Source: Archaeoglobus profundus DSM 5631
Lineage (GTDB): Archaea; Halobacteriota; Archaeoglobi; Archaeoglobales; Archaeoglobaceae
Assembly (NCBI RefSeq): GCF_000025285.1
Contig: NC_013741.1
Location: 1,488,001-1,552,000, forward strand
Reading direction: 5' to 3'
DNA: 64,000 nucleotides
The translations under genes and the position numbers were made by a program. Positions 1 to 8,150 of this stretch are shown here, piece by piece (position 1 is the first letter of the stretch; every line of letters begins with the position of its first letter). The notes beneath the pieces were generated by a model that did not search any database, was not told the origin of the DNA, and saw nothing but the letters and a program-made list of their open reading frames with translations.

Positions 1-186
1 TCTTCTCTTTCTGATGCGTTTTGCAACGTGGATTATCCCCTCTGCTAATTTTAAAATTCCCAATATTATTGCTGAAAAGATTATTGCTGAAATTGCAATA
101 AGGAGTAGGAATAACATTCCCATCGCGTAGGTTCCAGCCATTATCGCTATTCCAGCCTTTATTATATCCCAAGTCACATCTACCAT
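1..186 (-). CDS. Small membrane protein, cut by the window start
   Basis: An open frame starts at the ATG at 186 (minus strand) and runs 62 codons off the left edge without a stop. The product begins MVDVTWDIIKAGIAIM, has one long or two closely spaced hydrophobic helices (about residues 8-48), and then a strongly basic stretch (HVAKRIRKRR) at the edge. This looks like a one- or two-span inner membrane protein with a positive cytoplasmic tail. I do not recognise the family. The C-terminal end and any downstream partner lie outside the window, so length and operon context are unknown. Confidence 0.5.
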   Translation of the reverse strand, partial: MVDVTWDIIKAGIAIMAGTYAMGMLFLLLIAISAIIFSAIILGILKLAEGIIHVAKRIRKRR

Positions 187-266
187 GTCAGTACACCTTT
201 GTACTCATTTGAGAGGCTTCTACCTTATCATTTGGAGAAAAGCATGGTAAAATATTTTCTTGATTT

Positions 267-492
267 TTAAACTCCTATCCAGTACATTCCATTGTCCCAG
301 TTTGACTGTATCTTATTGCCCTAAGAATCAAAAAGCTCATTGTTTGCGAGAACTTTGTGAGCTACTCCTTCAAACTCTTCAGAAAGTACTTCTATTATGC
401 CGTCTAAGCTCACATTCTCTCCACTTCTATTCTTTTCATGAGATTCCTGTGACAATCTTATAAGAACAGAAGCCGAGTTAAGTTGTGCTCAT
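267..492 (-). pseudogene. Broken small gene with an internal TAG and an apparent frameshift
   Basis: On the minus strand one frame stays protein-like from about 487 to 267. It encodes a segment reading LIRLSQESHEK..., then SLDGIIEVLSEEFEGVAHKV, then GNKIQSNWDNGMYWIGV before a TAA at 267-269. A TAG at 321-323 interrupts it, and coding character continues in the same frame past the TAG. The nearest ATG (490-492, reading MST) is one base out of frame, so both a frameshift and a nonsense change are inferred. Family not recognised. The rest of the 187-633 gap shows no gene; a 67-codon plus-strand frame there is judged a shadow of this relic. Confidence 0.35.
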
Positions 493-633
493 AGCAGGAA
501 GTTGTTTCTCTATCAGATAAAGGAGAATGAAAATTGACGTTACCTCACCATGCAAATTAAATAGAAAGGACAAGAACCAGTAGTACTCGACTACCGCACC
601 AATGGATTTTTAACTACTTGAGAAAGATTCTAT

Positions 634-1683
634 ATGTGCGAGCTTTTTGGGCTATGCTCCAATAAAGACGTTAGCATTAGCTTCAGTTGGCATGGATTCG
701 TCAAGAGGGGGCGTAAGCATCGGGACGGTTGGGGAGTTGCTTGGTATGTCCCGAAATTTTATCGTGGGAAATATATCGGTATGGGAGTTGCATTGGTTAA
801 GGAGCCCAGACCATCGGTTAGTAGCCCTATTGCCAAGCTACTTGAGCACGGTATTAGGAGCAACATTGTCATAAGTCATGTTAGGCTTGCTACATCGGGT
901 GAGCCTAGCTACGTCAATACGCATCCGTTCGTCAGACTGCTCAACGGCGTTGAATGGGTTTTTGCTCATAACGGTAGCGTTGAAGGAGTTAAATCAATCA
1001 AGCTAACGTATTATCACCCTGCTGGCGAAACCGACTCTGAACACGCATTCTGCTACATCATGGATAACTTAATTGGGATCGGAGAAGCTGAGCTGTTCGA
1101 AAATATTCTGAATATTGTCAATGATGTGAGCGATTACGGATCATTTAACTTTCTCATGAGCAACGGCACGTACCTATTCGCTCACACGAATGATGGAAGG
1201 CTGTATTATCTGCTCAGACATCCTCCGCATAGGGGCTATGCTAGGCTAATTGACGATGAGGACTTTGGAATTCATTTAGGAGAAATGAAGAGCGATGATG
1301 AATTCGCGACGCTAATCGCAACGAAGCCACTTACAGACGAAAATTGGATCCAAATGGATCTTGAGAAGCTGTACGTGTTCAGAGATGGAGATTTGGTATT
1401 GAAGGTTGGATATGAAGGAATGGAAGTCATGCTTAGTGATCTCGATGTGGATGTCCTTAAGATTGTGAGAAGCAGTCCACACGCCGTTAAATTGTCGGAG
1501 ATTGCTGACAGCCTTGGGGTAGATGTTGAGGAGGTTAGCAACATTGTTCAAAGCCTTGTAGCTAGAAATTACCTAAAGAAGCATTCGAGAGATAAAGTCC
1601 CGTCAGATCACCCAGATGCGAGGTATTTTACAAAAGAGGATAAGAGGGAGCTCATAGATCTGATGATAAAGGTCGAAAATTGA
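634..1683 (+). CDS. Class II glutamine amidotransferase with C-terminal winged helix
   Basis: The protein starts MCELFGL, so removal of Met1 exposes Cys2, the N-terminal nucleophile of class II (Ntn) glutamine amidotransferases of the GATase_4/YafJ type. Other family blocks are visible: HRDGWGVAWY (29-38), SHVRLATSG (81-89), NTHPF (95-99), FAHNGSV (110-115) and a TDSEHAF block (133-139). These form the glutaminase pocket that releases ammonia from glutamine. Residues about 268-318 (LKIVRSSPHAVKLSEIADSL and on) look like a winged helix-turn-helix, an unusual addition. The acceptor substrate is unknown and no synthetase partner lies next to it. The next gene is convergent. The glutaminase call is firm; the biological role is not. 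Confidence 0.8.
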   Translation: MCELFGLCSNKDVSISFSWHGFVKRGRKHRDGWGVAWYVPKFYRGKYIGMGVALVKEPRPSVSSPIAKLLEHGIRSNIVISHVRLATSGEPSYVNTHPFVRLLNGVEWVFAHNGSVEGVKSIKLTYYHPAGETDSEHAFCYIMDNLIGIGEAELFENILNIVNDVSDYGSFNFLMSNGTYLFAHTNDGRLYYLLRHPPHRGYARLIDDEDFGIHLGEMKSDDEFATLIATKPLTDENWIQMDLEKLYVFRDGDLVLKVGYEGMEVMLSDLDVDVLKIVRSSPHAVKLSEIADSLGVDVEEVSNIVQSLVARNYLKKHSRDKVPSDHPDARYFTKEDKRELIDLMIKVEN

Positions 1684-1754
1684 TCCTATACCCTTCTTTG
1701 GAGACTTTATCCTAAATGTAAAGGACATTCATCATGAACGCGATATGAGCGTTA

Positions 1755-2222
1755 TTATAGTCCAAGTCCTTTTAGGATTATCGCTATCTCCTTTGCAATT
1801 TCCTCGTCAAATTCTCTCAACGCCTCTGCTACGGATTTGTTTCCAGGGATTCTCTCAAAGTAGTCGTCGAGCCTTCTTACGAAGACTTGCCCTCTAAGTC
1901 TAGAGAGCTGCCTCTCCGCCCTTGCCACTCTTGCTTTCTCTACGCGAAGCGGACAAACGACGAAGATTGCAGCGACGTTTTTCAATAGTCTCGTAGCTTC
2001 GACGAGATATTCTCCACCTCTCGCACCGAGCCCTGCTACTAGAATGACGCTATCGTAGGAAGATAGCGTAGAAATTAACCTTTCGAACTCTGAAAAGTCA
2101 AAGAACGGTAGATCATAGTTTCTAATGTCGCTGACCACGTAAACATCGCCATCAAACCTGTCTGCAAAGGCTTTTACAATCTCCTGTCCAGCCCCTCCAA
2201 ATCCAACAACTGCCACTCTCAT
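1755..2222 (-). CDS. Short, degenerate FtsZ/tubulin-like protein
   Basis: 155 residues. The N-terminus MRVAVVGFGGAGQEIV matches the first glycine-rich loop of FtsZ (GVGGAGNN). VILVAGLGARGGEYLVEAT sits where FtsZ has its tubulin signature GGGTGTG, but here that motif is broken to GARGGEY. The following AIFVVCPLRVEKARVARAER... RL mirrors the FtsZ stretch after the signature (VVT-PF-EG...A--GLERL). The length is under half of FtsZ, and the C-terminal activation domain with the T7 loop is missing, so polymerisation-coupled GTP hydrolysis is unlikely. It could be a nucleotide-binding relative of the non-canonical FtsZ-like families. A 33-residue gene lies 9 bases upstream in the same direction. 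The genuine FtsZ is at 31,632-32,714. Confidence 0.55.
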   Translation of the reverse strand: MRVAVVGFGGAGQEIVKAFADRFDGDVYVVSDIRNYDLPFFDFSEFERLISTLSSYDSVILVAGLGARGGEYLVEATRLLKNVAAIFVVCPLRVEKARVARAERQLSRLRGQVFVRRLDDYFERIPGNKSVAEALREFDEEIAKEIAIILKGLGL

Positions 2223-2231
2223 CTCTAGTAA

Positions 2232-2333
2232 TCAAAAAGTCTCCCTAAAAAGATCTTCCACTATCTTGGCTTTTTCAGCACCCTTCTTAATTTCATCTTC
2301 CTTGGGATTTAATAAACTCAGAGCTCTTTCCAT
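2232..2333 (-). CDS. 33-residue protein upstream of the FtsZ-like gene
   Basis: ATG at 2333, TGA at 2232-2234. The product reads MERALSLLNPKEDEIKKGAE and ends KIVEDLFRETF: one mostly charged, probably amphipathic helix with no membrane segment. A TATTTAAG element lies about 20 bases upstream of the ATG, consistent with leaderless or near-leaderless expression, and the gene ends 9 bases before the FtsZ-like ATG, so the pair would be co-transcribed. It is too short for family recognition. It could be a partner or adaptor peptide, or a chance frame. Confidence 0.4.
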   Translation of the reverse strand: MERALSLLNPKEDEIKKGAEKAKIVEDLFRETF

Positions 2334-2508
2334 TGGACAACAACTATCTTCTTAAATAGGAACATCATCTAATAAGCCTAAGAAGTTTATTCTCGTATCT
2401 ACCACAGAGTTGAAATCAATCACCCTAAGAAGAAATTTGAAATTAGAAAATTCAGCGCAGGGAGACGTCCAATAGGTCAATAGAAAGGTTTAGACGCCCT
2501 TAACGATG

Positions 2509-2529
2509 TTCTTTAAAAATTTTAAAGAA
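2509..2529. promoter_or_regulatory. 21-base perfect palindrome upstream of the lipoprotein gene
   Basis: TTCTTTAAAA, a single central A, then TTTTAAAGAA: arms of 10 bases with no mismatch, 50 bases before the TTG start of the secreted nuclease gene. The A/T core resembles a TATA element, so a dimeric repressor bound here would occlude transcription factor B/TBP. From 2334 to 2508 I see no gene. Confidence 0.4.
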
Positions 2530-2578
2530 ATGAACTACTAAGTTACTAAGGAAACCCACCATACAAGGGGGATGAAAA

Positions 2579-4321
2579 TTGAGACGTTGTATCTTACTAC
2601 TTGTGCTTCTCGCAATAGTGTTTGCAGGCTGTGCAGAGAAGGTCGATATAGGCTTGGAAAATGTAGAAAATGTATCTGAATACACAGAACTCGGAAAGAA
2701 AATCTTAGAAAATAACCAAACAGAATATGCCCCAACAGAGGTAACAACGATCCCTTCACAGACAGTTGTAACGCCTGCAGTTACACATATATCAAAGACT
2801 GTACCCGTGACGGAAGAAAAGCCTTCAATCACACCTCCAACCACTATTCCTGCAATAACTCCAATAATTACTCCAACAACAGTTACGATACCCACGCTAA
2901 CTGAAATACCACACGCTATTCCAGATGAAACTACGACGACAACAATTGCAATTACAACTACAATTACACCAACGCCTGTGCCTACATCTACTCCCACGCC
3001 TATTATAACTCCAACGCCCACACCAACGCCTACGCCGACACCAACAACTCCGACTGCAACACCTACACCAACTCCAATCCCAACACCAACCCCAACCCCA
3101 ACTGCAACAACTGAGATAACAACACCGCCACCGACAACGACAACACTGACTCCAATTCCAACACCAATTGAAACCACACTAATAGAAGAGACGCCGACAC
3201 CCACACCAACGCCTACACCTACACCTGAACCAGTAGATATTGAGATTGTCAGTCCTAAGGACGGAGAGAAGATAATCGCATCAGATAGTACTGCAAGCGT
3301 CTTACTCAAAGTGGAAGTTCTGAGCGGTAGTTCCGACGAGGTGAAAGTCTACGTAGACGAACAATACGTAGAAACTCTTACAATCTTTCTCTGGAGCTAT
3401 TTGTCACTAACTCCAGGCAAACACACGATAAAAGTAGTCGCTTATACTGGCGATAACGTAGTTGATACCGACGAAGTAACCGTAGAAGTCGAAGGATTCG
3501 CATTCGGCGTGAGATATGAGGCCAAAGTGGTCAGAGTAATTGACGGAGACACCATAGATGTCATGATAAACGATAACACATACAGGATCCGCCTTCTGGG
3601 AGTAGACTGTCCAGAGACTTCTCCCGAGGGAAATGAACCTTACGAATACGATGACATTACCGATCTTGAATACTTGGCAGAATGGGGTTTGAAAGCTAAA
3701 GAATTCACGGAAAACGTCCTTGATCACGAAACTGTCTATATCGAATTCGACGAGTTGGCAGGACTTAAAGGGTATTACGGGAGGTATTTAGCTTACGTTT
3801 ACTTGTCCAATGGTACGGACTTCAACGCTCTCTTGATCAAGAACGGTCTAGCAAGGGTTTACGTGGAGGGAACTTTCAAGAAAGAGGAAGAATATCTCGA
3901 GTTCGAAAACTACGCTAAAACAAATAAAATTGGTCTTTGGGCCTATTCAACTTACACGGTGACACCCACTGAACCTCCTACACAAACGCCAACTGTAACT
4001 GGAGTTAAGATATCCTACATCCATTACGATGCACCAGGCAACGATTGGTATAATCCCAACGGAGAATACGTTGTCATCAAGAACTACGGTTCCGATACGG
4101 TTAACTTAAAGGGATGGAAGCTCAAAGACAAAGCTGGTCATACCTTCACATTTCCAGATATAACGTTGGAACCCGGCGAGTCGGTTTATGTCTATTCTGG
4201 AGAAGGAGTTAACTCAGAGAACAAGTTGTATTGGGGTAACGGAGCTATTTGGAACAACGACGGCGATACGGCGTACCTGTACGATGCAAATGGGAATCTT
4301 GTCGATACCTACAGCTATTGA
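2579..4321 (+). CDS. Secreted lipoprotein nuclease: SNase-like domain plus lamin-tail domain
   Basis: The start is TTG at 2579, chosen for the GGGGGATG site just upstream and for a lipoprotein signal peptide (RRCILLLVLLAIVFAGC, lipobox Cys18). After a long Pro/Thr-rich spacer (about 55-217) comes an Ig-like beta domain (about 220-305), then a staphylococcal nuclease-like domain (about 310-458) with VIDGDTIDV, RLLGVDCPET and GYYGRYLAYV. These carry the Arg, Asp, Glu and second Arg expected at the calcium site and catalytic centre. The C-terminus (about 477-580: EYVVIKN...LKGWKL...TLEPGESV) is a lamin-tail domain, often joined to secreted nucleases. It probably degrades extracellular DNA or RNA while anchored outside the membrane. 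A paralogue lies at 10,079-10,832. Confidence 0.85.
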   Translation: MRRCILLLVLLAIVFAGCAEKVDIGLENVENVSEYTELGKKILENNQTEYAPTEVTTIPSQTVVTPAVTHISKTVPVTEEKPSITPPTTIPAITPIITPTTVTIPTLTEIPHAIPDETTTTTIAITTTITPTPVPTSTPTPIITPTPTPTPTPTPTTPTATPTPTPIPTPTPTPTATTEITTPPPTTTTLTPIPTPIETTLIEETPTPTPTPTPTPEPVDIEIVSPKDGEKIIASDSTASVLLKVEVLSGSSDEVKVYVDEQYVETLTIFLWSYLSLTPGKHTIKVVAYTGDNVVDTDEVTVEVEGFAFGVRYEAKVVRVIDGDTIDVMINDNTYRIRLLGVDCPETSPEGNEPYEYDDITDLEYLAEWGLKAKEFTENVLDHETVYIEFDELAGLKGYYGRYLAYVYLSNGTDFNALLIKNGLARVYVEGTFKKEEEYLEFENYAKTNKIGLWAYSTYTVTPTEPPTQTPTVTGVKISYIHYDAPGNDWYNPNGEYVVIKNYGSDTVNLKGWKLKDKAGHTFTFPDITLEPGESVYVYSGEGVNSENKLYWGNGAIWNNDGDTAYLYDANGNLVDTYSY

Positions 4322-4461
4322 GCACTAGGGATTGCTTATATGCTGTTAGCCGTGAGAAGAAAGGATTTAGTTAAGGATAGCAAAAGTATTAGAAGAGCAA
4401 GATGTTAGTCATCATAGATAAATAGGAAAAAATTGTTTTCAAAAATTAAAATGTGCAATGA

Positions 4462-5613
4462 TCAGAATTTATTTTTCTTTAGCCAGTTCCGATGGAGTAG
4501 TATGTACACTTCGTCTCGGAACTCGATAAATATTATTCCCCAGTCAATGAGTTTTAGGTAAGCTCTAATGTACTCTGGTGCATCAAATCTTCCGCCGAAA
4601 ATCTTTGAAAAAGTATTCATGTCAATCTTTTTGAATTTCCCTACTTGTTGAAGTAGCGTGTCTATCCTACTTAATTCGTCTTTGATGCCCCAGTGGAACC
4701 TGTATTCGCGGTATAAGTTTGTTAACGCTTTTAGGGGCTTATACCTTTGTGGACCGTTGTCTGTATTGTAAGTGACGGGAAATAGTAGTTCCCGTGGTAT
4801 GTATCTCCAGTTAAAAGTATAGAGAGCATATTGACCAGCACTCTTAGGACTCAAGTCCTTTAGTATATTGTTGAGTAATAAGTCCACCAATACCTCAGCG
4901 AAGACATGTTCAGGAACTTTAAGCTTCATGTTTTCGAATTTGAAGACTTCACCAATACATTTCGAATAGTAAGGTATAAATTTGAAATCGAACTCCGCAT
5001 TGCTCTCGATGTCATAAAACACCGCTTTAAATTGCTCATTTATGTTCAACGGGATCTCAAAATAACTGTTTGAGTACCCTATGTAGTCATAACCCTTTAG
5101 CGCAGCGATAGCTGATTTAACTATAATTTTTGCAATATCATTTGCCCTATCTCTAACTATTGTATATACCAATTGCTCCTCTGTCTTATTTGGGGAGTCT
5201 TCTTTAGCTTTTGCTATCCTTTGCCACACTTCTAAGGGTGTTGCAGGGTTATTGTGCTTAGTGTAAATGACTGTCCAGCAAGATGGACAGAGGAAGTAAA
5301 GATCCGTCCTCGATGGGTTATGCTCTATCCGGAATAAAATTAACTCTGATCCACAATGAGCACATTTGAAAATTATATGATCTGTTTCGTCTATTTCAAC
5401 TTTAAGAGCGTTCCTTTGTTCTTCTCTATGTAATAAGGTGTTCAATCCTACGTCGGATAGATCATCAATAGTAGTTCTGTCTGCACCTTCTAAGAGTTGC
5501 CTAATTAGCTCATGTGGGCTTATTCCAAGTACAGTAGCCTTTTCGACTAACTTCCAGTACAAGTCCTCAGATATTGTAATAGATTTAAACCCTTTACGAG
5601 GCATAGTGTTCAT
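4462..5613 (-). CDS. Ribbon-helix-helix protein with zinc ribbon, next to the restriction island
   Basis: 383 residues. Residues about 8-50 (FKSITISEDLYWKLVEKATV, then GISPHELIRQLLEGA) form a ribbon-helix-helix DNA-binding domain. FKCAHCGSEL and YFLCPSCWTVIY supply two CxxC pairs of a zinc ribbon (about 83-115). The remaining 270 residues are unrecognised, with a mixed alpha/beta composition. Two ATGs (5613, 5604) are possible. A 27-base perfect palindrome lies 14 bases upstream of the first, an obvious place for autoregulation by a dimeric ribbon-helix-helix protein. It is read in the same direction as the DUF4268 and mcrBC genes but appears to have its own promoter. It may be a regulator or sensor for the island; function is not established. 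Confidence 0.6.
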   Translation of the reverse strand: MNTMPRKGFKSITISEDLYWKLVEKATVLGISPHELIRQLLEGADRTTIDDLSDVGLNTLLHREEQRNALKVEIDETDHIIFKCAHCGSELILFRIEHNPSRTDLYFLCPSCWTVIYTKHNNPATPLEVWQRIAKAKEDSPNKTEEQLVYTIVRDRANDIAKIIVKSAIAALKGYDYIGYSNSYFEIPLNINEQFKAVFYDIESNAEFDFKFIPYYSKCIGEVFKFENMKLKVPEHVFAEVLVDLLLNNILKDLSPKSAGQYALYTFNWRYIPRELLFPVTYNTDNGPQRYKPLKALTNLYREYRFHWGIKDELSRIDTLLQQVGKFKKIDMNTFSKIFGGRFDAPEYIRAYLKLIDWGIIFIEFRDEVYILLHRNWLKKNKF

Positions 5614-5626
5614 TTAATTGAAAGAT

Positions 5627-5653
5627 ATTTATGTGTTACGGTAACACATAAAT
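5627..5653. promoter_or_regulatory. 27-base perfect palindromic operator
   Basis: The core ATGTGTTAC-G-GTAACACAT (5631-5649) extends by ATTT on the left and AAAT on the right, giving 13-base arms around one central base with no mismatch. It covers the region between the ribbon-helix-helix gene start (5613) and its probable TATA region on the minus strand. Binding would block initiation. Confidence 0.65.
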
Positions 5654-5740
5654 TAATAAAATAAAAATCTAAAATCGATTTTATGTTCTACCAAATTTAG
5701 CCAATAGGAACGCTCGAACTGGGGTTCTTGTCTCCTTACC

Positions 5741-6688
5741 TCAAGGTCTTGCACACTTCGTTAAGTACTTCGAAAAAGTCGTTTCAAATCTTTTCATCAT
5801 CTCTTTACCCCAATTCAGGAGTTCTGATCTCTCACTTTCGTCAATCTGAAGTATATCTCCACTCATTGGCTTATATACAGCTATCCTATGAGCTCCTTTA
5901 GGGCTCCACTTAGCTGGGCCCCAATACATTTCATACCCTTCTGGATTCAGCATTCTTTCAATTTGCTCCTTGTCCTTAAGTAAGCATTCGTAAATTTGTT
6001 TATTTTTCTCGGGACTCCCTGTATTTATGTACAGCTCCACTGAGAACTTGTTATCGCTCGTGAAGACCCAGCTATATACAATTCCACTTCTTCCCGCTCC
6101 AAAGCACATCCAATTTTGAGGTTGAGGGGTCAGTCTTCTACCATACGATTCTAATAGTAGCCCCCAAAATTCTCTATAAGCCTCTCCTCTTGGAGAAGTT
6201 TGAGGAATTCTTGTACTTTTAACCCATTGATTTGGAGCTACTACCACTTTGAAATCTATTGCGTAAGGAGAGTTCTCAATTTGTATGGCTCGAACTTCTA
6301 TCCCGAAAAACCCTATTTCTGCTGGTGTTTGGTTATTTAGCCACGTAAGAGCTTGTTTATGTTCATCTGCAAACTCCTCAGCAATCCATACTATAATTTT
6401 TGCATCAATTCCAGATGCATACGTGAGAATCTTTCCAAGATGATCGTGGTCTGTTCTTCCGAATTGATTCTCGATTACAACTTTCTCATTGGTATTTACA
6501 TCCTTTCCCACAAGGTCAGCAGAGAATCTACCGACCTGATACTCCCTCTGGAGATCATCAAGCTCAATCTGAAGCTTCTCACTCAAGAGCTCAATATTTT
6601 CCAAAAGCCAATCACTAAATTCTCCTTCACCTCTAAAGACGTCAGTTATCGGTACCTCTCTTATTCTCCCGAGCTGAACATTAGGCAT
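5741..6688 (-). CDS. DUF4268-family nuclease-like protein
   Basis: 315 residues. The stretch VGRFSADLVGKDVNTNEK, then VVIENQFGRTDHDHLGKILTYA, places Asp, Glu and Gln as in PD-(D/E)XK enzymes of the D...ExQ subtype, followed by IDAKIIVWIAEEFADEHKQAL, as in the N-terminal half of DUF4268 proteins. The C-terminal half (REFWGLLLESYG... to the end) matches the usual DUF4268 tail with aromatic motifs (WMCFGAGRSGI; MYWGPAKW). Such proteins often sit in defence islands, and this one follows mcrC by 70 bases in the same direction. It probably cuts DNA or senses foreign DNA as an accessory of the McrBC-like system; the exact role is inferred from context. Confidence 0.65.
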   Translation of the reverse strand: MPNVQLGRIREVPITDVFRGEGEFSDWLLENIELLSEKLQIELDDLQREYQVGRFSADLVGKDVNTNEKVVIENQFGRTDHDHLGKILTYASGIDAKIIVWIAEEFADEHKQALTWLNNQTPAEIGFFGIEVRAIQIENSPYAIDFKVVVAPNQWVKSTRIPQTSPRGEAYREFWGLLLESYGRRLTPQPQNWMCFGAGRSGIVYSWVFTSDNKFSVELYINTGSPEKNKQIYECLLKDKEQIERMLNPEGYEMYWGPAKWSPKGAHRIAVYKPMSGDILQIDESERSELLNWGKEMMKRFETTFSKYLTKCARP

Positions 6689-6758
6689 ATGTATATCATT
6701 AAGAGCTAAAGCTATTTTATAACTTTTGTTTTTGCATTTTTATTAACGCTCATTGCCG

Positions 6759-8150
6759 TTAACTCAAAGTTGTTGATTCGACAATATGCTCTATTTTTTC
6801 TACCAGATCATCTGAGTACGTCTTTGGAGTCAAGCTAACTAAGTATATTTCGCAATTTCTGACATGTGCTGATCTTATTGGATCTTTCTGCTCTTTAGAT
6901 AAGTAGAATATCACCGCCACAAGCCTGTCTAGCCTGGGATACACATAATCTAGAAGATAAGACAACAACCTTTGAACATCGCTGGTATCAAGCTTTGTCT
7001 TGCATTTTGCATCCATAACACAGGTTATTTTGCCATCAAATTCAATTGCAAAATCAGGTCTACCAGGTGAAACTCCAATCTGCTTCTTCATTATCTCACT
7101 ATATTTACTTAAGCCTCTCGGAGGGTTGTAATGCAAGGTTCCTACTTTCCCATTAAGCTCAAAAGGCACGCTATTTGGATTTTCTCTAATATAATCCTCG
7201 CTTATCTTCAGAATTTCGCAGAGCTTTTTATAGCACCAGAGCTCGTAGATCTTGCTCAGGGGTTTCAAAGCGATATCGAATACCCTTTCGAAATCTGTTA
7301 GGAATGCTTTCTTTCCTATATACGCTTCCCACAGATCAATAACCTCCAAAGAGACGCCTTTCGTACTTTTCCTTACTTTTTCCAAGATTTCAGGGTATTC
7401 GAAGTCTATTTCAAGGGCCTCTTCCAAAAGCTCTGAGAACACACTTTCGCTGATAAACTTTTCATGATATCTTCGGTATCTCTCTAGTTCCTCTAGAAAC
7501 TTCGGAGTTTTCTCCAAACCGAAAGCTTCAAACAATCTATTTATTTTCCTCAGTAACTCAGCATGAAATCTAGTGAGTAAGAGGTTTGATAAAGATCTGA
7601 GATCGAAGCTTATCTTCCTAGACACTAGAAGTTGTGAACCTTTAGCTCTAAGCGGGACTATCTTGTCCCAAACAGGTTTTCCTCTTAGTTCTCTGCCAGT
7701 GTAATCTTCAAATAGGACATTTCGAGGGATGAAATGCGAAAGTGCAATTTCCGTGTACCCGATCAAATGGCGGCTAAAGGTGGCATACAGTCTCCTCTCG
7801 AAGATTGAAGTGTCCATGTATTTTCCAAAGAGTTCTCTGGAAGCAGGACCTATAGCTTCCAGCCAACCTATAAGTTCCCGTCTGATTTCATCAAATTCGT
7901 CCTCTGATAACCTCTCAGGATCCGGTACGACCTTAATTATGTCTCTTCCTAAATCGTAAACGCCTACCCATCCGCCAGGGTTGAACTTCTCGTCATCGAT
8001 TCTCGGCAAGTCCTCTTCTATCAGATCGTCAGCTAACAAATTTCTCGAAAACTTTCTCAAATCGTTGATGTATGTCTTTAGCAGATTCCAATCTATTCCT
8101 TTTAAATCGTCTTTTAAATATTCTTTCCACGTATGAATTACTAACTCCAC
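6759..8150 (-). CDS. mcrC: McrC-like nuclease subunit of a McrBC restriction system
   Basis: 463 residues, starting at a GTG (8148-8150) that shares one base with the mcrB stop codon, so the two are translationally coupled. The C-terminal domain holds GRPDFAIEFDGKITCVMDAKCK, the PD-(D/E)XK active site (Asp, Asp, Lys) of the McrC/DUF2357 endonuclease family. The preceding segment with SKIYELWCYKKL is typical of the same family. The N-terminal 270 residues are the helical arm that docks on the McrB hexamer. It should cleave DNA carrying modified cytosine or another mark recognised by McrB. The family call is strong; the recognised modification is unknown. Confidence 0.85.
   Translation of the reverse strand: MELVIHTWKEYLKDDLKGIDWNLLKTYINDLRKFSRNLLADDLIEEDLPRIDDEKFNPGGWVGVYDLGRDIIKVVPDPERLSEDEFDEIRRELIGWLEAIGPASRELFGKYMDTSIFERRLYATFSRHLIGYTEIALSHFIPRNVLFEDYTGRELRGKPVWDKIVPLRAKGSQLLVSRKISFDLRSLSNLLLTRFHAELLRKINRLFEAFGLEKTPKFLEELERYRRYHEKFISESVFSELLEEALEIDFEYPEILEKVRKSTKGVSLEVIDLWEAYIGKKAFLTDFERVFDIALKPLSKIYELWCYKKLCEILKISEDYIRENPNSVPFELNGKVGTLHYNPPRGLSKYSEIMKKQIGVSPGRPDFAIEFDGKITCVMDAKCKTKLDTSDVQRLLSYLLDYVYPRLDRLVAVIFYLSKEQKDPIRSAHVRNCEIYLVSLTPKTYSDDLVEKIEHIVESTTLS

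Noticed and set aside
321-323. TAG read as pyrrolysine
   Set aside because: No pylT/pylS or methylamine methyltransferase is visible, and the start is also frameshifted, so decay is simpler.
260-463. 67-codon plus-strand frame
   Set aside because: It is Cys/Leu/Ser-rich without family features and lies over the better supported minus-strand relic; likely shadow.
2930-3230. Repeated ACACCAACGCC-like units as a minisatellite or CRISPR
   Set aside because: Units are irregular, have no unique spacers and stay in frame as a Thr-Pro linker; the same holds for 55,930-56,070.
2500-3309. 269-codon minus-strand frame made of Gly/Val repeats
   Set aside because: It is the reverse reading of the Pro/Thr-coding spacer of the SNase lipoprotein.
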